From an uncultured Bacteroidia bacterium (GTDB taxonomy: Bacteria; Bacteroidota; Bacteroidia; Bacteroidales; UBA932), in assembly GCA_902788095.1 (NCBI GenBank), contig CADAIT010000004.1, positions 101,661 through 165,660 of the forward strand: 64,000 nt of DNA, read 5' to 3'. Position numbers and translations under genes: made by a program. Of the stretch, positions 18,483 to 27,085 are shown piece after piece; the first letter of the stretch is position 1, and each line of letters opens with the position of its first letter. Under the pieces are notes generated by a model. That model saw only the letters and a program-made list of their open reading frames with translations. It was not told the origin of the DNA and did not search any database.

Positions 18483-21095
18483 ATGGACAAATTGTTTCTC
18501 ATCGACGGCCACGCGCTGGTATTCAAAATGTACTACGCTTTCCTGCGCCGCCCCATGATTAATTCCAAGGGGGCGGACATGTCCATCCTTTACGGCTTCA
18601 CCAAATACCTGCTGGAGCTGCTGGAGCGGGAAAATCCCACGCATGTGGCAGTCGCCTTCGACCCGCCGGGCGGCACCTTCCGCAACCAGCTGTTTCCGGC
18701 CTATAAAGGCACGCGCCCCCCTACGCCGCAACTGGTGATAGAAGCCCTGGAACCTCTCACGGAGCTGGTTCGGAACATGAACATCCCCGTAGTGATGGTG
18801 CCCGGCTTTGAGGCCGACGATGTCATCGGCTCCATAACCGCGCAGCATGCCTCGGAGCGGCTGGATGTGTACATGGTGACGCCGGACAAGGACTACGGTC
18901 AGCTGATTGGCCCGCACAGCTTTCAGTACAAGCCCGGCAAAAGCGGGGCCGATGCGGAAGTATGGGGCATCCCCGAACTTTGCGCCAAGTGGGGCATCTC
19001 GGAGCCCTCGCAAGTCATTGACATGCTGGCCATCTGCGGCGATACGGCGGACAACGTGCCCGGCGTAAACGGCGTGGGTGAGGTGGGTGCCGCCAAGCTC
19101 ATCGCCAAATACGGAAGCTTAGAGAACATTTACGCGCACCTGGGCGAGCTCACGGCCCGCCAGCAGGCGCAGTTCGAGGAGGCGCAGCCGCACATGGCCC
19201 TGTCCAAGACGCTGGTTACCATCAAGACGGACATGGACCTGCCGGTGACCCTGGCCGATATGCGCTACACCGGCGCGTTTACGCCCCACCTGGCGGAGCT
19301 GTTCCAGGAGTACGAGTTCTCTTCGCTGAAGAAATACCTGAAAGGCGATTTCCCGACGGCGCCTCCGGCTTCGCCCGAAAAGGCGGACGCCGCCCCTGTT
19401 CCGGAAATCAGCTTCCGGGAAGCCGAGACGGCAGAGGTCGCCGCGGCGGCGCGCAAGGCCGGGAAACTGGGCCTGGTGCTTGCCGGGGGGCATATCGTCC
19501 TCAGTGCGGACGCCCTGGCCGGGCAGGTCTCCCCTGCCCAGGCGAAGGACCTGCTGGAGGATGAGGCCATCGACAAATATGGCGTGGACCTGAAGAAACT
19601 GGCCAATACGCTGGCGGCGGAGGGCATCGCCCTGGAAGGCCGCTGGTGGGATATCCAACTCATGCACTATGTGCTGAACCCGGAACGCAGCCATGACCTG
19701 GCCGCCTTGGCGCATACCTATCTGGGCGTTTCGCTGGAGCCCCGCGAGGAAGTGGTGTCCACCGGTTCGCTTTTTGACGATATGCCGCAGGAAGACAATA
19801 CCGCCGCCTTCCGGGAGGCCGCCGTGCTGGTCCCGCTGGGCGACAAACTGCGCGCGGAACTGCCGGAGCTGTATTTGTCCATGGAGGAACCGCTGTCCAA
19901 GGTGCTCGCGCAGATGGAACGCGACGGCGTAAAAGTAGATATGGGGGTCATCCGGCATTTTGCCGACGGCCTCCGCAAGGAGCTGGCGGAAAGGGAGATG
20001 CGTATCCGCGAAATGGCCCGGGAGCCGGAGCTCAACATCTCCTCGCCCAAACAGGTGGGAGAGTTGCTGTTCGACAAGCTCAAACTGGACCCCAAGGCCA
20101 AACGCAGCGGTGCCAAGGGGCAGTTCTCCACGGACGAGGCCACCCTACTGGCCATCGCGGACCGGCATCCCATCGTGGACGAAATCCTGGAGTTCCGGGC
20201 CGTGAAGAAGTTGTTATCGACCTATATCGAGCCGTTCCCGAGCTTCGTATCGCCGGTGGACGGACGTGTGCATACCACGTTCAATCAGGCGCTTACGGCT
20301 ACGGGGCGGCTGTCATCGTCCAATCCCAACCTGCAGAACATTCCCGTGCGCACCGAGCGCGGAAAAGAGATTCGCAAAGCGTTTGTGCCGGGAACACCGG
20401 ACGGGGTGATTGTGAGCGCAGACTACTCGCAGATTGAGCTTCGCATCATGGCGCATCTGTCTGGCGATGAGCATCTTACGCAGGCATTCCGGGACGGGGT
20501 GGACGTGCATGCGGCCACGGCTTCCAAGATTTTCGGCATTCCCGTTTCCGAAGTCACGCGGGAGCAGCGCGGCATGGCCAAGACGGCCAATTTCGGCATT
20601 ATGTACGGTATCTCCACCTTCGGTCTGGCACAGCGGCTGCACCTGCCCCGGACGGCGGCCAAAGAGCTCATCGAAGGGTATTTCGCCTCCTTCCCTTCCA
20701 TCCGTTCGTTCATCGACGGAAGCATTGCTTTTGCACGCGAACACGGTTATGTGGAGACGCTGTTCGGGCGCCGGCGGTACCTGCCGGACATCCAGGCGCG
20801 GAACGCTACCGTGCGCGCACTGGCGGAACGGAATGCGGTGAATGCGCCCATCCAGGGGACATCGGCCGATATCATCAAACTGGCCATGACCGGCGTGGCG
20901 GCGCGTATGAAGGAGCAGGGGCTACGGAGCAAAATGGTGCTGCAAATCCACGACGAATTGCTCTTTGACGCTGTGCCTGAGGAGGTTCCGGCGCTCAAGC
21001 AGCTCGTTACGGACGTGATGGAGCATGTGATTGCGCTGTCGGTTCCCCTCACCGTGGAGTGCTCATCGGGTATCAATTGGCTGGAGGCGCATTAG
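18483..21095 (+). CDS. polA: DNA polymerase I
   Basis: 870 residues. The 5'-3' exonuclease (FEN) domain is at the N-terminus (MDKLFLIDGHALVFK, FEADDVIGS, DKDYGQLI). The polymerase domain has motif A SADYSQIELRIMAH, motif B RGMAKTANFGIMYG and motif C IHDELLFD. The central 3'-5' exonuclease domain is shrunken: the FDTET motif is replaced by LGLVLAGGHIV, so proofreading is probably lost. ATG 18483 starts the conserved domain; the open frame extends ~400 bases upstream without homology. The TAG stop is one base before the sigma factor start. Confidence 0.95.
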   Translation: MDKLFLIDGHALVFKMYYAFLRRPMINSKGADMSILYGFTKYLLELLERENPTHVAVAFDPPGGTFRNQLFPAYKGTRPPTPQLVIEALEPLTELVRNMNIPVVMVPGFEADDVIGSITAQHASERLDVYMVTPDKDYGQLIGPHSFQYKPGKSGADAEVWGIPELCAKWGISEPSQVIDMLAICGDTADNVPGVNGVGEVGAAKLIAKYGSLENIYAHLGELTARQQAQFEEAQPHMALSKTLVTIKTDMDLPVTLADMRYTGAFTPHLAELFQEYEFSSLKKYLKGDFPTAPPASPEKADAAPVPEISFREAETAEVAAAARKAGKLGLVLAGGHIVLSADALAGQVSPAQAKDLLEDEAIDKYGVDLKKLANTLAAEGIALEGRWWDIQLMHYVLNPERSHDLAALAHTYLGVSLEPREEVVSTGSLFDDMPQEDNTAAFREAAVLVPLGDKLRAELPELYLSMEEPLSKVLAQMERDGVKVDMGVIRHFADGLRKELAEREMRIREMAREPELNISSPKQVGELLFDKLKLDPKAKRSGAKGQFSTDEATLLAIADRHPIVDEILEFRAVKKLLSTYIEPFPSFVSPVDGRVHTTFNQALTATGRLSSSNPNLQNIPVRTERGKEIRKAFVPGTPDGVIVSADYSQIELRIMAHLSGDEHLTQAFRDGVDVHAATASKIFGIPVSEVTREQRGMAKTANFGIMYGISTFGLAQRLHLPRTAAKELIEGYFASFPSIRSFIDGSIAFAREHGYVETLFGRRRYLPDIQARNATVRALAERNAVNAPIQGTSADIIKLAMTGVAARMKEQGLRSKMVLQIHDELLFDAVPEEVPALKQLVTDVMEHVIALSVPLTVECSSGINWLEAH

Positions 21096-21096
21096 T

Positions 21097-21663
21097 ATGA
21101 ACGAAAAAGAAATCATAGAACGGGCCATAGCAGGCGACCAGATGGCCTACCGCATGCTCTACCAGATACACGAGCGGGCGGTCCGCGGTCGCGTGAGCGG
21201 CTATTTCCAGTGGAAGGCCGATGTAGATGATGTGGTCACCGAGAGCTTCCAGAAGGCGTTTCAGGCCCTCGGGAACTTCGATGTGTCCCGCGAGTTCCGG
21301 CCTTGGCTGCTGACCATCGCCACGCGCACGGCGCTGGACCATTTGTCGTCCATCCACCGGGAAGACGAAAAGAAGGAGGGCATCCTGCACAAGGCGTCCT
21401 CCGACGGGCCGGAAGCGGTCCAGCTTACGGACTACACGCCGGAGGAAGAGATTATCAACGACGAGCTGCACCAGCGGCTGATGGGGTACATCGACGAGCT
21501 TCCGTCACTGTATAAGGACGTGATGATCAAGTACATGATTGAGGAACTGGAGTACGAGGAAATCGCCAGGGAACTGGACCTGGAACTGAACACCGTGCGG
21601 ACGCGCATCCGCCGGGGCAAGCAGCACCTGTCTCAAATGATGTTACGGGGGGAAGTAGTATGA
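21097..21663 (+). CDS. ECF-type RNA polymerase sigma-70 factor
   Basis: 188 residues with a region 2 (YFQWKADVDDVVTESFQKAF) and a region 4 helix-turn-helix (YEEIARELDLELNTVRTRIRRGK). No anti-sigma gene is adjacent. It lies between polA (1 base) and rsmG (ATGA overlap), so it may be transcribed with the housekeeping genes rather than autoregulated. Regulon unknown. Confidence 0.9.
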   Translation: MNEKEIIERAIAGDQMAYRMLYQIHERAVRGRVSGYFQWKADVDDVVTESFQKAFQALGNFDVSREFRPWLLTIATRTALDHLSSIHREDEKKEGILHKASSDGPEAVQLTDYTPEEEIINDELHQRLMGYIDELPSLYKDVMIKYMIEELEYEEIARELDLELNTVRTRIRRGKQHLSQMMLRGEVV

Positions 21664-22307
21664 ACTGGAGCAGCATGTTAAAGGCCGATTTTTCCCTGTC
21701 GGCCCTGCAGATGGAGCGTTTCGAGGCGCTGGACGCGCTGTACCGGGAGTGGAACGCGCAGATTAACGTGATTTCGCGGAAGGATATCGACGCACTGTAT
21801 GAGCACCACGTGCTGCATTCCCTGGCCATAGCGCGGTACCTGCAGACCGTTCCGGGACTGTGGGATGCCTTTGCCGGCAGTTCGGTGCTGGACCTGGGGA
21901 CCGGAGGCGGATTCCCGGGGATTCCGCTGGCCATTTTGTTCGAAGGCGCACAGTTTGTGCTGTGCGATTCCGTGGGAAAGAAAACCATTGTGGCACAGGC
22001 GGTCAGCTCCGCTTTGGGCTTGCCGAACGTGCAGGTAGTCAACGCACGGGCGGAGACATTGCCATCGGCCTTTGACTTTGTGGTTTCGCGTGCCGTGGCG
22101 GCCCTGCCGGACTTCTTCCCCTGGGTGAAGGGCAAGTATTCGCAGGGGATTCTGTATCTGAAAGGCGGCGACGTGAACGAGGAGATTGCCACCGTGATGG
22201 GCCGGCACAAACTTCCGCGCGGTTCCGTGCACACCTGGCCGGTATCTTCCTGGCTTCCGGACCCCTGGTATGACGGAAAACTGGTCGTTCACATCGAAAA
22301 TCTCTAA
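21660..22307 (+). CDS. rsmG: 16S rRNA (guanine(527)-N(7))-methyltransferase RsmG
   Basis: 215 residues, GidB/RsmG family: NAQINVISRKDIDALYEHHVL near the N-terminus, the SAM loop VLDLGTGGGFPGIPLAI, and VVSRAVAALPDFF. It methylates N7 of G527 in 16S rRNA; loss gives low-level streptomycin resistance in other bacteria. It overlaps the sigma-factor stop by ATGA and is followed by rpmH on its own promoter. Confidence 0.95.
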   Translation: MNWSSMLKADFSLSALQMERFEALDALYREWNAQINVISRKDIDALYEHHVLHSLAIARYLQTVPGLWDAFAGSSVLDLGTGGGFPGIPLAILFEGAQFVLCDSVGKKTIVAQAVSSALGLPNVQVVNARAETLPSAFDFVVSRAVAALPDFFPWVKGKYSQGILYLKGGDVNEEIATVMGRHKLPRGSVHTWPVSSWLPDPWYDGKLVVHIENL

Positions 22308-22312
22308 AAAAA

Positions 22313-22344
22313 TTTGGCATATTCCTCCGGAATTGCTACCTTTG
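22313..22344 (+). promoter_or_regulatory. rpmH promoter (TTTG / TACCTTTG)
   Basis: TTTG at 22313-22316 and TACCTTTG at 22337-22344 with 20 bases between: a near-ideal Bacteroidetes housekeeping promoter ahead of the L34 gene. Confidence 0.8.
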
Positions 22345-22380
22345 CAGTCCTTACGCGAAAAAATATAAAAAAGAGATATC

Positions 22381-22533
22381 ATGAAAAGAACATTCCAACC
22401 TTCCCGCCGCAAGCGTGTGAACAAACACGGCTTCCGCGCAAGAATGGCCAGCGCCAACGGCCGCCGCGTCCTGAGCGCCCGTCGCCGCCACGCCCGCAAG
22501 AAACTCTCCGTCTCCGACGAAGACCGCTGGTAG
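22381..22533 (+). CDS. rpmH: 50S ribosomal protein L34
   Basis: A 50-residue, extremely basic protein beginning [20 protein letters not shown] and containing the L34 signature [15 protein letters not shown], ending DRW. It is a structural protein of the large ribosomal subunit. Usual length is 44-53 residues. Its own promoter lies 40 bases upstream and a hairpin terminator follows immediately, so it is a single-gene unit. Confidence 0.96.
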   Translation: MKRTFQPSRRKRVNKHGFRARMASANGRRVLSARRRHARKKLSVSDEDRW

Positions 22534-22539
22534 AAATCA

Positions 22540-22564
22540 AGCAGCCCTCCGGGTTGCTTTTTTT
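22540..22564 (+). terminator. Rho-independent terminator of rpmH
   Basis: An 8-bp stem (AGCAGCCC / GGGTTGCT, one G-U pair) with a TCC loop, followed by seven T residues. Confidence 0.85.
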
Positions 22565-22651
22565 GTACCCTCCCTTGCCGAACCTTCACAGACGGAAACT
22601 TATCGGCAATGATGAAAACAAGTGGTGACGGGACACCGTGCGTACATCCCC

Positions 22652-22758
22652 GTGACAGTTAAACACTTATCCATCAGCAACTTATAGCACATTCCTCGTT
22701 CGGATTTTGAACGAGGAATGTATTGTATGTTGTTGAGTATGAAAGGATTAAGTGTCAC
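22652..22758. repeat. REPIN-like 107-bp imperfect palindrome, copy A
   Basis: Outer ends GTGACA (22652-22657) and TGTCAC (22753-22758). The centre is a perfect 12-bp hairpin, CATTCCTCGTTC / GAACGAGGAATG (22690-22701 / 22709-22720), with a 7-base loop. The two arms are related along their whole length. The RAYT gene's stop codon lies in its right arm. Copy B is at 24378-24484 and has exactly the same length. Confidence 0.8.
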
Positions 22759-23668
22759 TCTTCCAATGGAGATATTTTTCAATCTGGCGGGGACGGGCGT
22801 TGGTTCTGTAATGGAGCATCTCGGCGAGTTCCCTCTTCTTCTCCAAGGGCAGGGATGGCACCTCGCCGGGATGGCTTATCACTCCTTCCTTCATCAACAG
22901 TTTTGTGCAGTCCTGATATACCGCATCCGAGTAATTGTTCCTGTCCTCCTTGATATCGTAGTCACTCCCGGTATTGTCATGGAATGAACGCAGCATCGTC
23001 TCATAGTCTCCATAATAAGAGATAACCTCTTTGTAATCGATTACGTTCCAAAGTCGTATGATATAATCGGCCAGTTGCTGCATATCACGGGGCGTCAGAC
23101 TTTTCTTCCACCGCTCCAACTGGCAATACCGCAGATAACCCTCCCCAGCATGGATGTGCTTGATTTCTTTCAGGATGTTCCTGAACATGGTCGATTTCTC
23201 TGACAAAAGAAAAGGTTCAGAAAAAGGATGAGACTCCTTGGCGTAGCGCAGGAAATTCCAACGGTATTCTTCCGACTTTTCCACCAGCTTCCTCTCCACG
23301 GGATTATTGTTGTTGTAATTGATGGTCGTCTTCACCTGCTTGTTTCCAAATTTCACGGAACTCATGTAGCGGTGCTTGAACAAGGGGCCCTTTCTGCCGC
23401 GCGAGGTGTTCCATTCCCGGGAAAACAGGTGTGTGTATTGCTGCACAAATCGGGACATCGTGGCCTCGTCACGCACCACTATGACATTGTGGGCATGATC
23501 CACCATCGGGCACAAGGCGAGCACCTTTATGCCCAAGCTTCTGGCCACGGTACAATAAATGGTAAAGAATACAAGAAAATCACTGGCTGAATAAAAAACC
23601 AGTACTCCGTTTACCGTTTGCTGACACACATGATGCACTTCCCCAGGATATACTTTTCGCGTTTTCAT
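22748..23668 (-). CDS. REP-associated tyrosine transposase (RAYT), IS200-like HUH family
   Basis: 306 residues of the Y1/HUH transposase superfamily. After VHHVCQQTVNG comes the HUH-type DHAHNVIVV, then a helix with the candidate catalytic Tyr (RFVQQYTHLF). Next are the RAYT signatures GRKGPLFKHRYMS and NPVERKLVEKSEEYRWNF. RAYTs nick and move REP/REPIN palindromes but are themselves usually domesticated. ATG 23668 (MKTRKVYPGEVHH) is chosen; an ATG at 23719 is possible. It is flanked by two REPIN-like elements and lies downstream of an unknown partner gene on the same strand. Confidence 0.85.
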   Translation of the reverse strand: MKTRKVYPGEVHHVCQQTVNGVLVFYSASDFLVFFTIYCTVARSLGIKVLALCPMVDHAHNVIVVRDEATMSRFVQQYTHLFSREWNTSRGRKGPLFKHRYMSSVKFGNKQVKTTINYNNNNPVERKLVEKSEEYRWNFLRYAKESHPFSEPFLLSEKSTMFRNILKEIKHIHAGEGYLRYCQLERWKKSLTPRDMQQLADYIIRLWNVIDYKEVISYYGDYETMLRSFHDNTGSDYDIKEDRNNYSDAVYQDCTKLLMKEGVISHPGEVPSLPLEKKRELAEMLHYRTNARPRQIEKYLHWKSDT

Positions 23669-23780
23669 GGGTGCAAGATATTCAGAACCTCCCTCGATTC
23701 CAAGCTTCGGTTGAAACATTGTGTTGTTTCACATGTTTTTTTGCTGTTTCTTACGATTTTATGCGCTTTCTACCGATTTT

Positions 23781-24323
23781 TTACTCCCAAATCACCCATT
23801 TCCTGTCCAGCTGAATTCGCTTGGGAGAACCGGCGAGTCCGACAATCCGGTAATCCGCAGCATCGTCAACAAGTTGAGCGACCGCCCCGTTCACCCGAGC
23901 GATGTTGACATTCAAATCATTGTTGAACAAATCCATCAGCCGCTGCACCCGGCACTCAATCTCGCCAGGATTGGAACTGCGGCTCACTCTTCGATAAAGT
24001 TCTGCAAGCTCCCGCTCATAATCGGCAATTTGTTTAAGAGAAATGCCTTCCGGATGCTTGAGGAACAGGAGCAAGACTGTTTTTGCCATCGGCCTTATTT
24101 TCAATTCATTACGCCCGAGATAAACACGAAGTGTCCTGGTAATCCGCACTTTTTCGACGGGCGGAGAAACTTTTATTCCCCGCCGTTCCACCTCCTGCGT
24201 CGCATGCCGGATAAAACAGAGCAGTTCCTCCGTTTCCCGCTCTTCCCACTGCACTCCGTACCTTCCCTGCGGCTCCTCCAATAAGCCCGAGGATAAATAA
24301 TACAACAATAAACACGCTTCCAT
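23781..24323 (-). CDS. Unknown protein paired with the RAYT (possible winged helix)
   Basis: 180 residues starting MEACLLLYYLSSGLLEE. No family recognised. The C-terminal half (KTVLLLFLKHPEGI... VQRLMDLFNNDLNVNIARVNGAV... YRIVGLAGSPKRIQLDRKWVIW) has the helix-helix-strand-hairpin rhythm of OmpR-type winged helices, so DNA binding is inferred. It is 61 bases upstream of the RAYT on the same strand and lies between the two REPIN-like elements, so it may recognise them or regulate the transposase. Confidence 0.6.
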   Translation of the reverse strand: MEACLLLYYLSSGLLEEPQGRYGVQWEERETEELLCFIRHATQEVERRGIKVSPPVEKVRITRTLRVYLGRNELKIRPMAKTVLLLFLKHPEGISLKQIADYERELAELYRRVSRSSNPGEIECRVQRLMDLFNNDLNVNIARVNGAVAQLVDDAADYRIVGLAGSPKRIQLDRKWVIWE

Positions 24324-24377
24324 CTTCTCACTTTTTCTGCGAGTATAAGAAATTCCACGGAAACGCCTCGCCTGAAT

Positions 24378-24484
24378 GTGACAGCCAACCATCTCACTAT
24401 CAGCTTACTACACACTAATCCTCGTTCAAAATCTGAACGAGGATTGTATAGGAAGGGTATGAGAATCAAACGATTAGCTGTCAC
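24378..24484. repeat. REPIN-like 107-bp imperfect palindrome, copy B
   Basis: Ends GTGACAG (24378-24384) and CTGTCAC (24478-24484). The central 11-bp hairpin AATCCTCGTTC / GAACGAGGATT (24417-24427 / 24435-24445) has a 7-base loop. Same length and architecture as copy A; the paired bases next to the core differ in a compensating way (ATTCC/GGAAT versus AATCC/GGATT). Confidence 0.8.
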
Positions 24485-24568
24485 ATGCTGCAGCAGCCCC
24501 ACGGAGTCTTTCAGCCGCAGCCCGTACGGAAGGATGTTTCCGCGATGCGCTCAAGGACTTTCTGCAGA

Positions 24569-26866
24569 TTAAATATTCGGCGTATCCCAAACCTTGGTTT
24601 CAGTGCAGGTGAGCAGGGCGGAGAGGCCGCCGCAGGAGAGGCGGAAATCACCCTGCTCCAGGCGCCAGTGCCCGTCGGCCCCCACAAAGGCCAGGTCGCA
24701 GGCCGGCAGTTCGAACGTCACCGTCTTGGTTTCACCGGGCGCCAGGGCAATTTTCTCGAAGCCGCGCAGGCGCTTCACGTCCGGGACGAGGGACGCCACC
24801 AGATCCGAGCTGTACAGCAGCACAGCCTCCTTTCCGGCACGGGAACCGGTATTGGTAACATCCACGCTGACCTTGAGGATATCGGCGGCCGTAAAGTTTT
24901 CGGCCGACACCACCAGGTTTTTGTACGCGAACTGCGTATAGCTCAGGCCATGACCGAAGGGCCACTGCACGTCCATCACGGCGTCGTAGTTATAGGAGCC
25001 GTTCATGGTTTCGCGGTGCTCGGATACCTTATAATCGTACGTGTGCAGGGCGTTGATGTGCTTGGGATAGGTGAAGGGCAGCCTTCCGGAGAAGTTCTCG
25101 TCACCGCTCAGCAGGGCGGCCAGGGCATCGGCCCCGAAGTTGGACGGAAGCATCACGTCCACCACGGCGGCGGCAAGCGGCTCAATGTCTCCTATCAGGC
25201 GCGGACGGCCCTCGTTGAGAATCAGGACGACAGGTTTTCCCGTTCCGGACAGGGCGGTCACCAGCCGTTTCTGGTTGCGGGAAAGGTTCAGGTCGTTTAT
25301 GTTGCCGGGCGTTTCGCAATAGGAATTCTCGCCCACGCAGACCACCACGACGTCCGCTTTGCGGGCGGCGGCCACTGCCTTGCCGATACCGGACGCATCC
25401 TCGGCCTGCCAGTCTGCGCCTGCCACATACGTCACGCCGGGCTCGTAGCTCACCTGCTTGAAACGGCGTTGCAGGGCCTCCACAATGGTGTTATACTGCG
25501 GGACGAAGGCGTCGGCATCGCCCTGCCAGCGATAACTCCAGCCGCCGTTGAGCGTGCGCATGCTGTTGGCGTTGGGGCCGGTGACCAGAATGCGGGCATC
25601 CTCCTTCAGGGGCAGAATGCCATCGTTCTTCAGCAGCACCTCGCTTTCCAGCGCAGCGGCGTAAGATTCCTGCGCAAACTGCTCGCTGCCGAACTCCGGA
25701 TAGGAATAGTCCCAAACGGGCTTGTCGAAAAGTCCCAGACGCAACTTCAGGCGCAGCACGCGGCGCACGGCGTCGTCCAGACGCTCCTGCGAAATGCGGC
25801 CGTCCTTCACGCAGTCCACAATGGCCGTCACGCATTCGGGGTCGTACGGGTCCATAATCATGTCGATACCGGCGTTGATGCCCATGGCCACCGCCTCACG
25901 CTTGTCGGCCGCCACATGGTCACGCTTGAAAAGATTGTCGATATCGGCCCAGTCGGTGACAAACACGCCGTCCCAGCCCAGTTCCTCCTTTACCCAGCCG
26001 CTCAGAAGAATGGCGTTGGCGTGCGTGGGAATGCCGTTCACGGAGGCGCTGTTCACCATGGCGGTGAGGGCGCCGGCACGGAAACAGGCCAGGAACGGGG
26101 CGAAGAACTTCTCGCGGAGGTCGTTCTGGGCAATGATAGCCGGCGTACGGTCCTTGCCGCTCACCGGGACGCCGTAACCGATGAAATGCTTGATGGATAC
26201 GGCGCAATGTTCCAGGTCGATATGGTTGGGGTCTTCACCCTGAATGGCCTCCGTCTCGGCGCGGGCCATCTCCGACTGAACGTACGGGTCCTCGCCGAAG
26301 CTCTCCCAGATACGCGGCCAGCGCGGGTCCCGGCCCAGGTCCATCACCGGAGAGAACACCCACGGCACCTGCGCAGCGCGGGTCTCATACGCCATGGCGC
26401 GGCCCATCATGCGGGCATAGTCCCGGTTGAACGTGGCGGCCAGGTTGATTTCCTGCGGATACAGCGAACCGTCCGTGAGGTAGCTGGCGCCATGAATCAT
26501 GTCCAGGCCATAGATACAGGGAATACCGATGACCTCCATGCTCTTTTCCTGAATCTGGCGCACCATGGCTGCCGTATGTTCGCGCGAGTGGGCGGCGTCG
26601 TGCATCACGTTGAGGATGGAGCCGACCTTGTACTGGCCGATAATTATTTCCAGTTTGGCCGGATCGATGGCCTCGCGCGTGCCGTCTTCCAGCACCGAGA
26701 TTGTCAGCTGGACCAGCTGTCCGGCCTTTTCCTCCAGGGTCATGCCCTCCAGGACCTTTTCCACCTTGGCCTCCACCGCCTTGTCGGAAGGAATGGCCCG
26801 AGGTGCTTTCGGTGCACAGGCGGCCGCCAGAAGCGCGGCAGACAGGAAAATCAAAACTTTTTTCAT
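24569..26866 (-). CDS. Glycoside hydrolase family 3 beta-glucosidase lipoprotein
   Basis: 765 residues with a signal peptide and lipobox LAAAC. The GH3 N-terminal barrel carries KHFIGYG (~226-232) and the nucleophile Asp305 in FVTDWADI. The (alpha/beta)6 sandwich domain follows (VVVCVGENSYCETPG) and then the fibronectin-III-like C-terminus (VSVDVTNTGSRAGKEAVLLY). It releases terminal glucose or related sugars from oligosaccharides at the cell surface or in the periplasm. It stands alone, without SusC/SusD neighbours. A TAACTTTA-like -7 box lies near 26898-26905. Confidence 0.93.
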   Translation of the reverse strand: MKKVLIFLSAALLAAACAPKAPRAIPSDKAVEAKVEKVLEGMTLEEKAGQLVQLTISVLEDGTREAIDPAKLEIIIGQYKVGSILNVMHDAAHSREHTAAMVRQIQEKSMEVIGIPCIYGLDMIHGASYLTDGSLYPQEINLAATFNRDYARMMGRAMAYETRAAQVPWVFSPVMDLGRDPRWPRIWESFGEDPYVQSEMARAETEAIQGEDPNHIDLEHCAVSIKHFIGYGVPVSGKDRTPAIIAQNDLREKFFAPFLACFRAGALTAMVNSASVNGIPTHANAILLSGWVKEELGWDGVFVTDWADIDNLFKRDHVAADKREAVAMGINAGIDMIMDPYDPECVTAIVDCVKDGRISQERLDDAVRRVLRLKLRLGLFDKPVWDYSYPEFGSEQFAQESYAAALESEVLLKNDGILPLKEDARILVTGPNANSMRTLNGGWSYRWQGDADAFVPQYNTIVEALQRRFKQVSYEPGVTYVAGADWQAEDASGIGKAVAAARKADVVVVCVGENSYCETPGNINDLNLSRNQKRLVTALSGTGKPVVLILNEGRPRLIGDIEPLAAAVVDVMLPSNFGADALAALLSGDENFSGRLPFTYPKHINALHTYDYKVSEHRETMNGSYNYDAVMDVQWPFGHGLSYTQFAYKNLVVSAENFTAADILKVSVDVTNTGSRAGKEAVLLYSSDLVASLVPDVKRLRGFEKIALAPGETKTVTFELPACDLAFVGADGHWRLEQGDFRLSCGGLSALLTCTETKVWDTPNI

Positions 26867-27049
26867 ATCGCTTTTTATTGACTATTCGTAAATTTTGTAA
26901 AGTTACTCTTTTCCCCTTCAAGAACAATACCACTTGCCTGGATTTCCGCCGTTTGTCCCGCAGAAAAGTGGATACCGGCCCCTGTCCGGCAAAGGAGCCC
27001 GAAACGTCGTATTCTTGCCGAAAAGCACGCAGTTTTCACAAAAAAGGGC

Positions 27050-27057
27050 TAAATTTG
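27050..27057 (+). promoter_or_regulatory. -7 box of the MscS-family gene
   Basis: TAAATTTG, 28 bases before ATG 27086; the -33 region is TTTTCAC-like rather than a perfect TTTG. Confidence 0.55.
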
Positions 27058-27085
27058 CAAGCCGAAAAAATATGAAAAACCCATT

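Noticed and set aside
21660-22564. Replication origin near rsmG-rpmH
   Set aside because: These genes often lie near oriC, but no dnaA gene or cluster of DnaA boxes is visible here.
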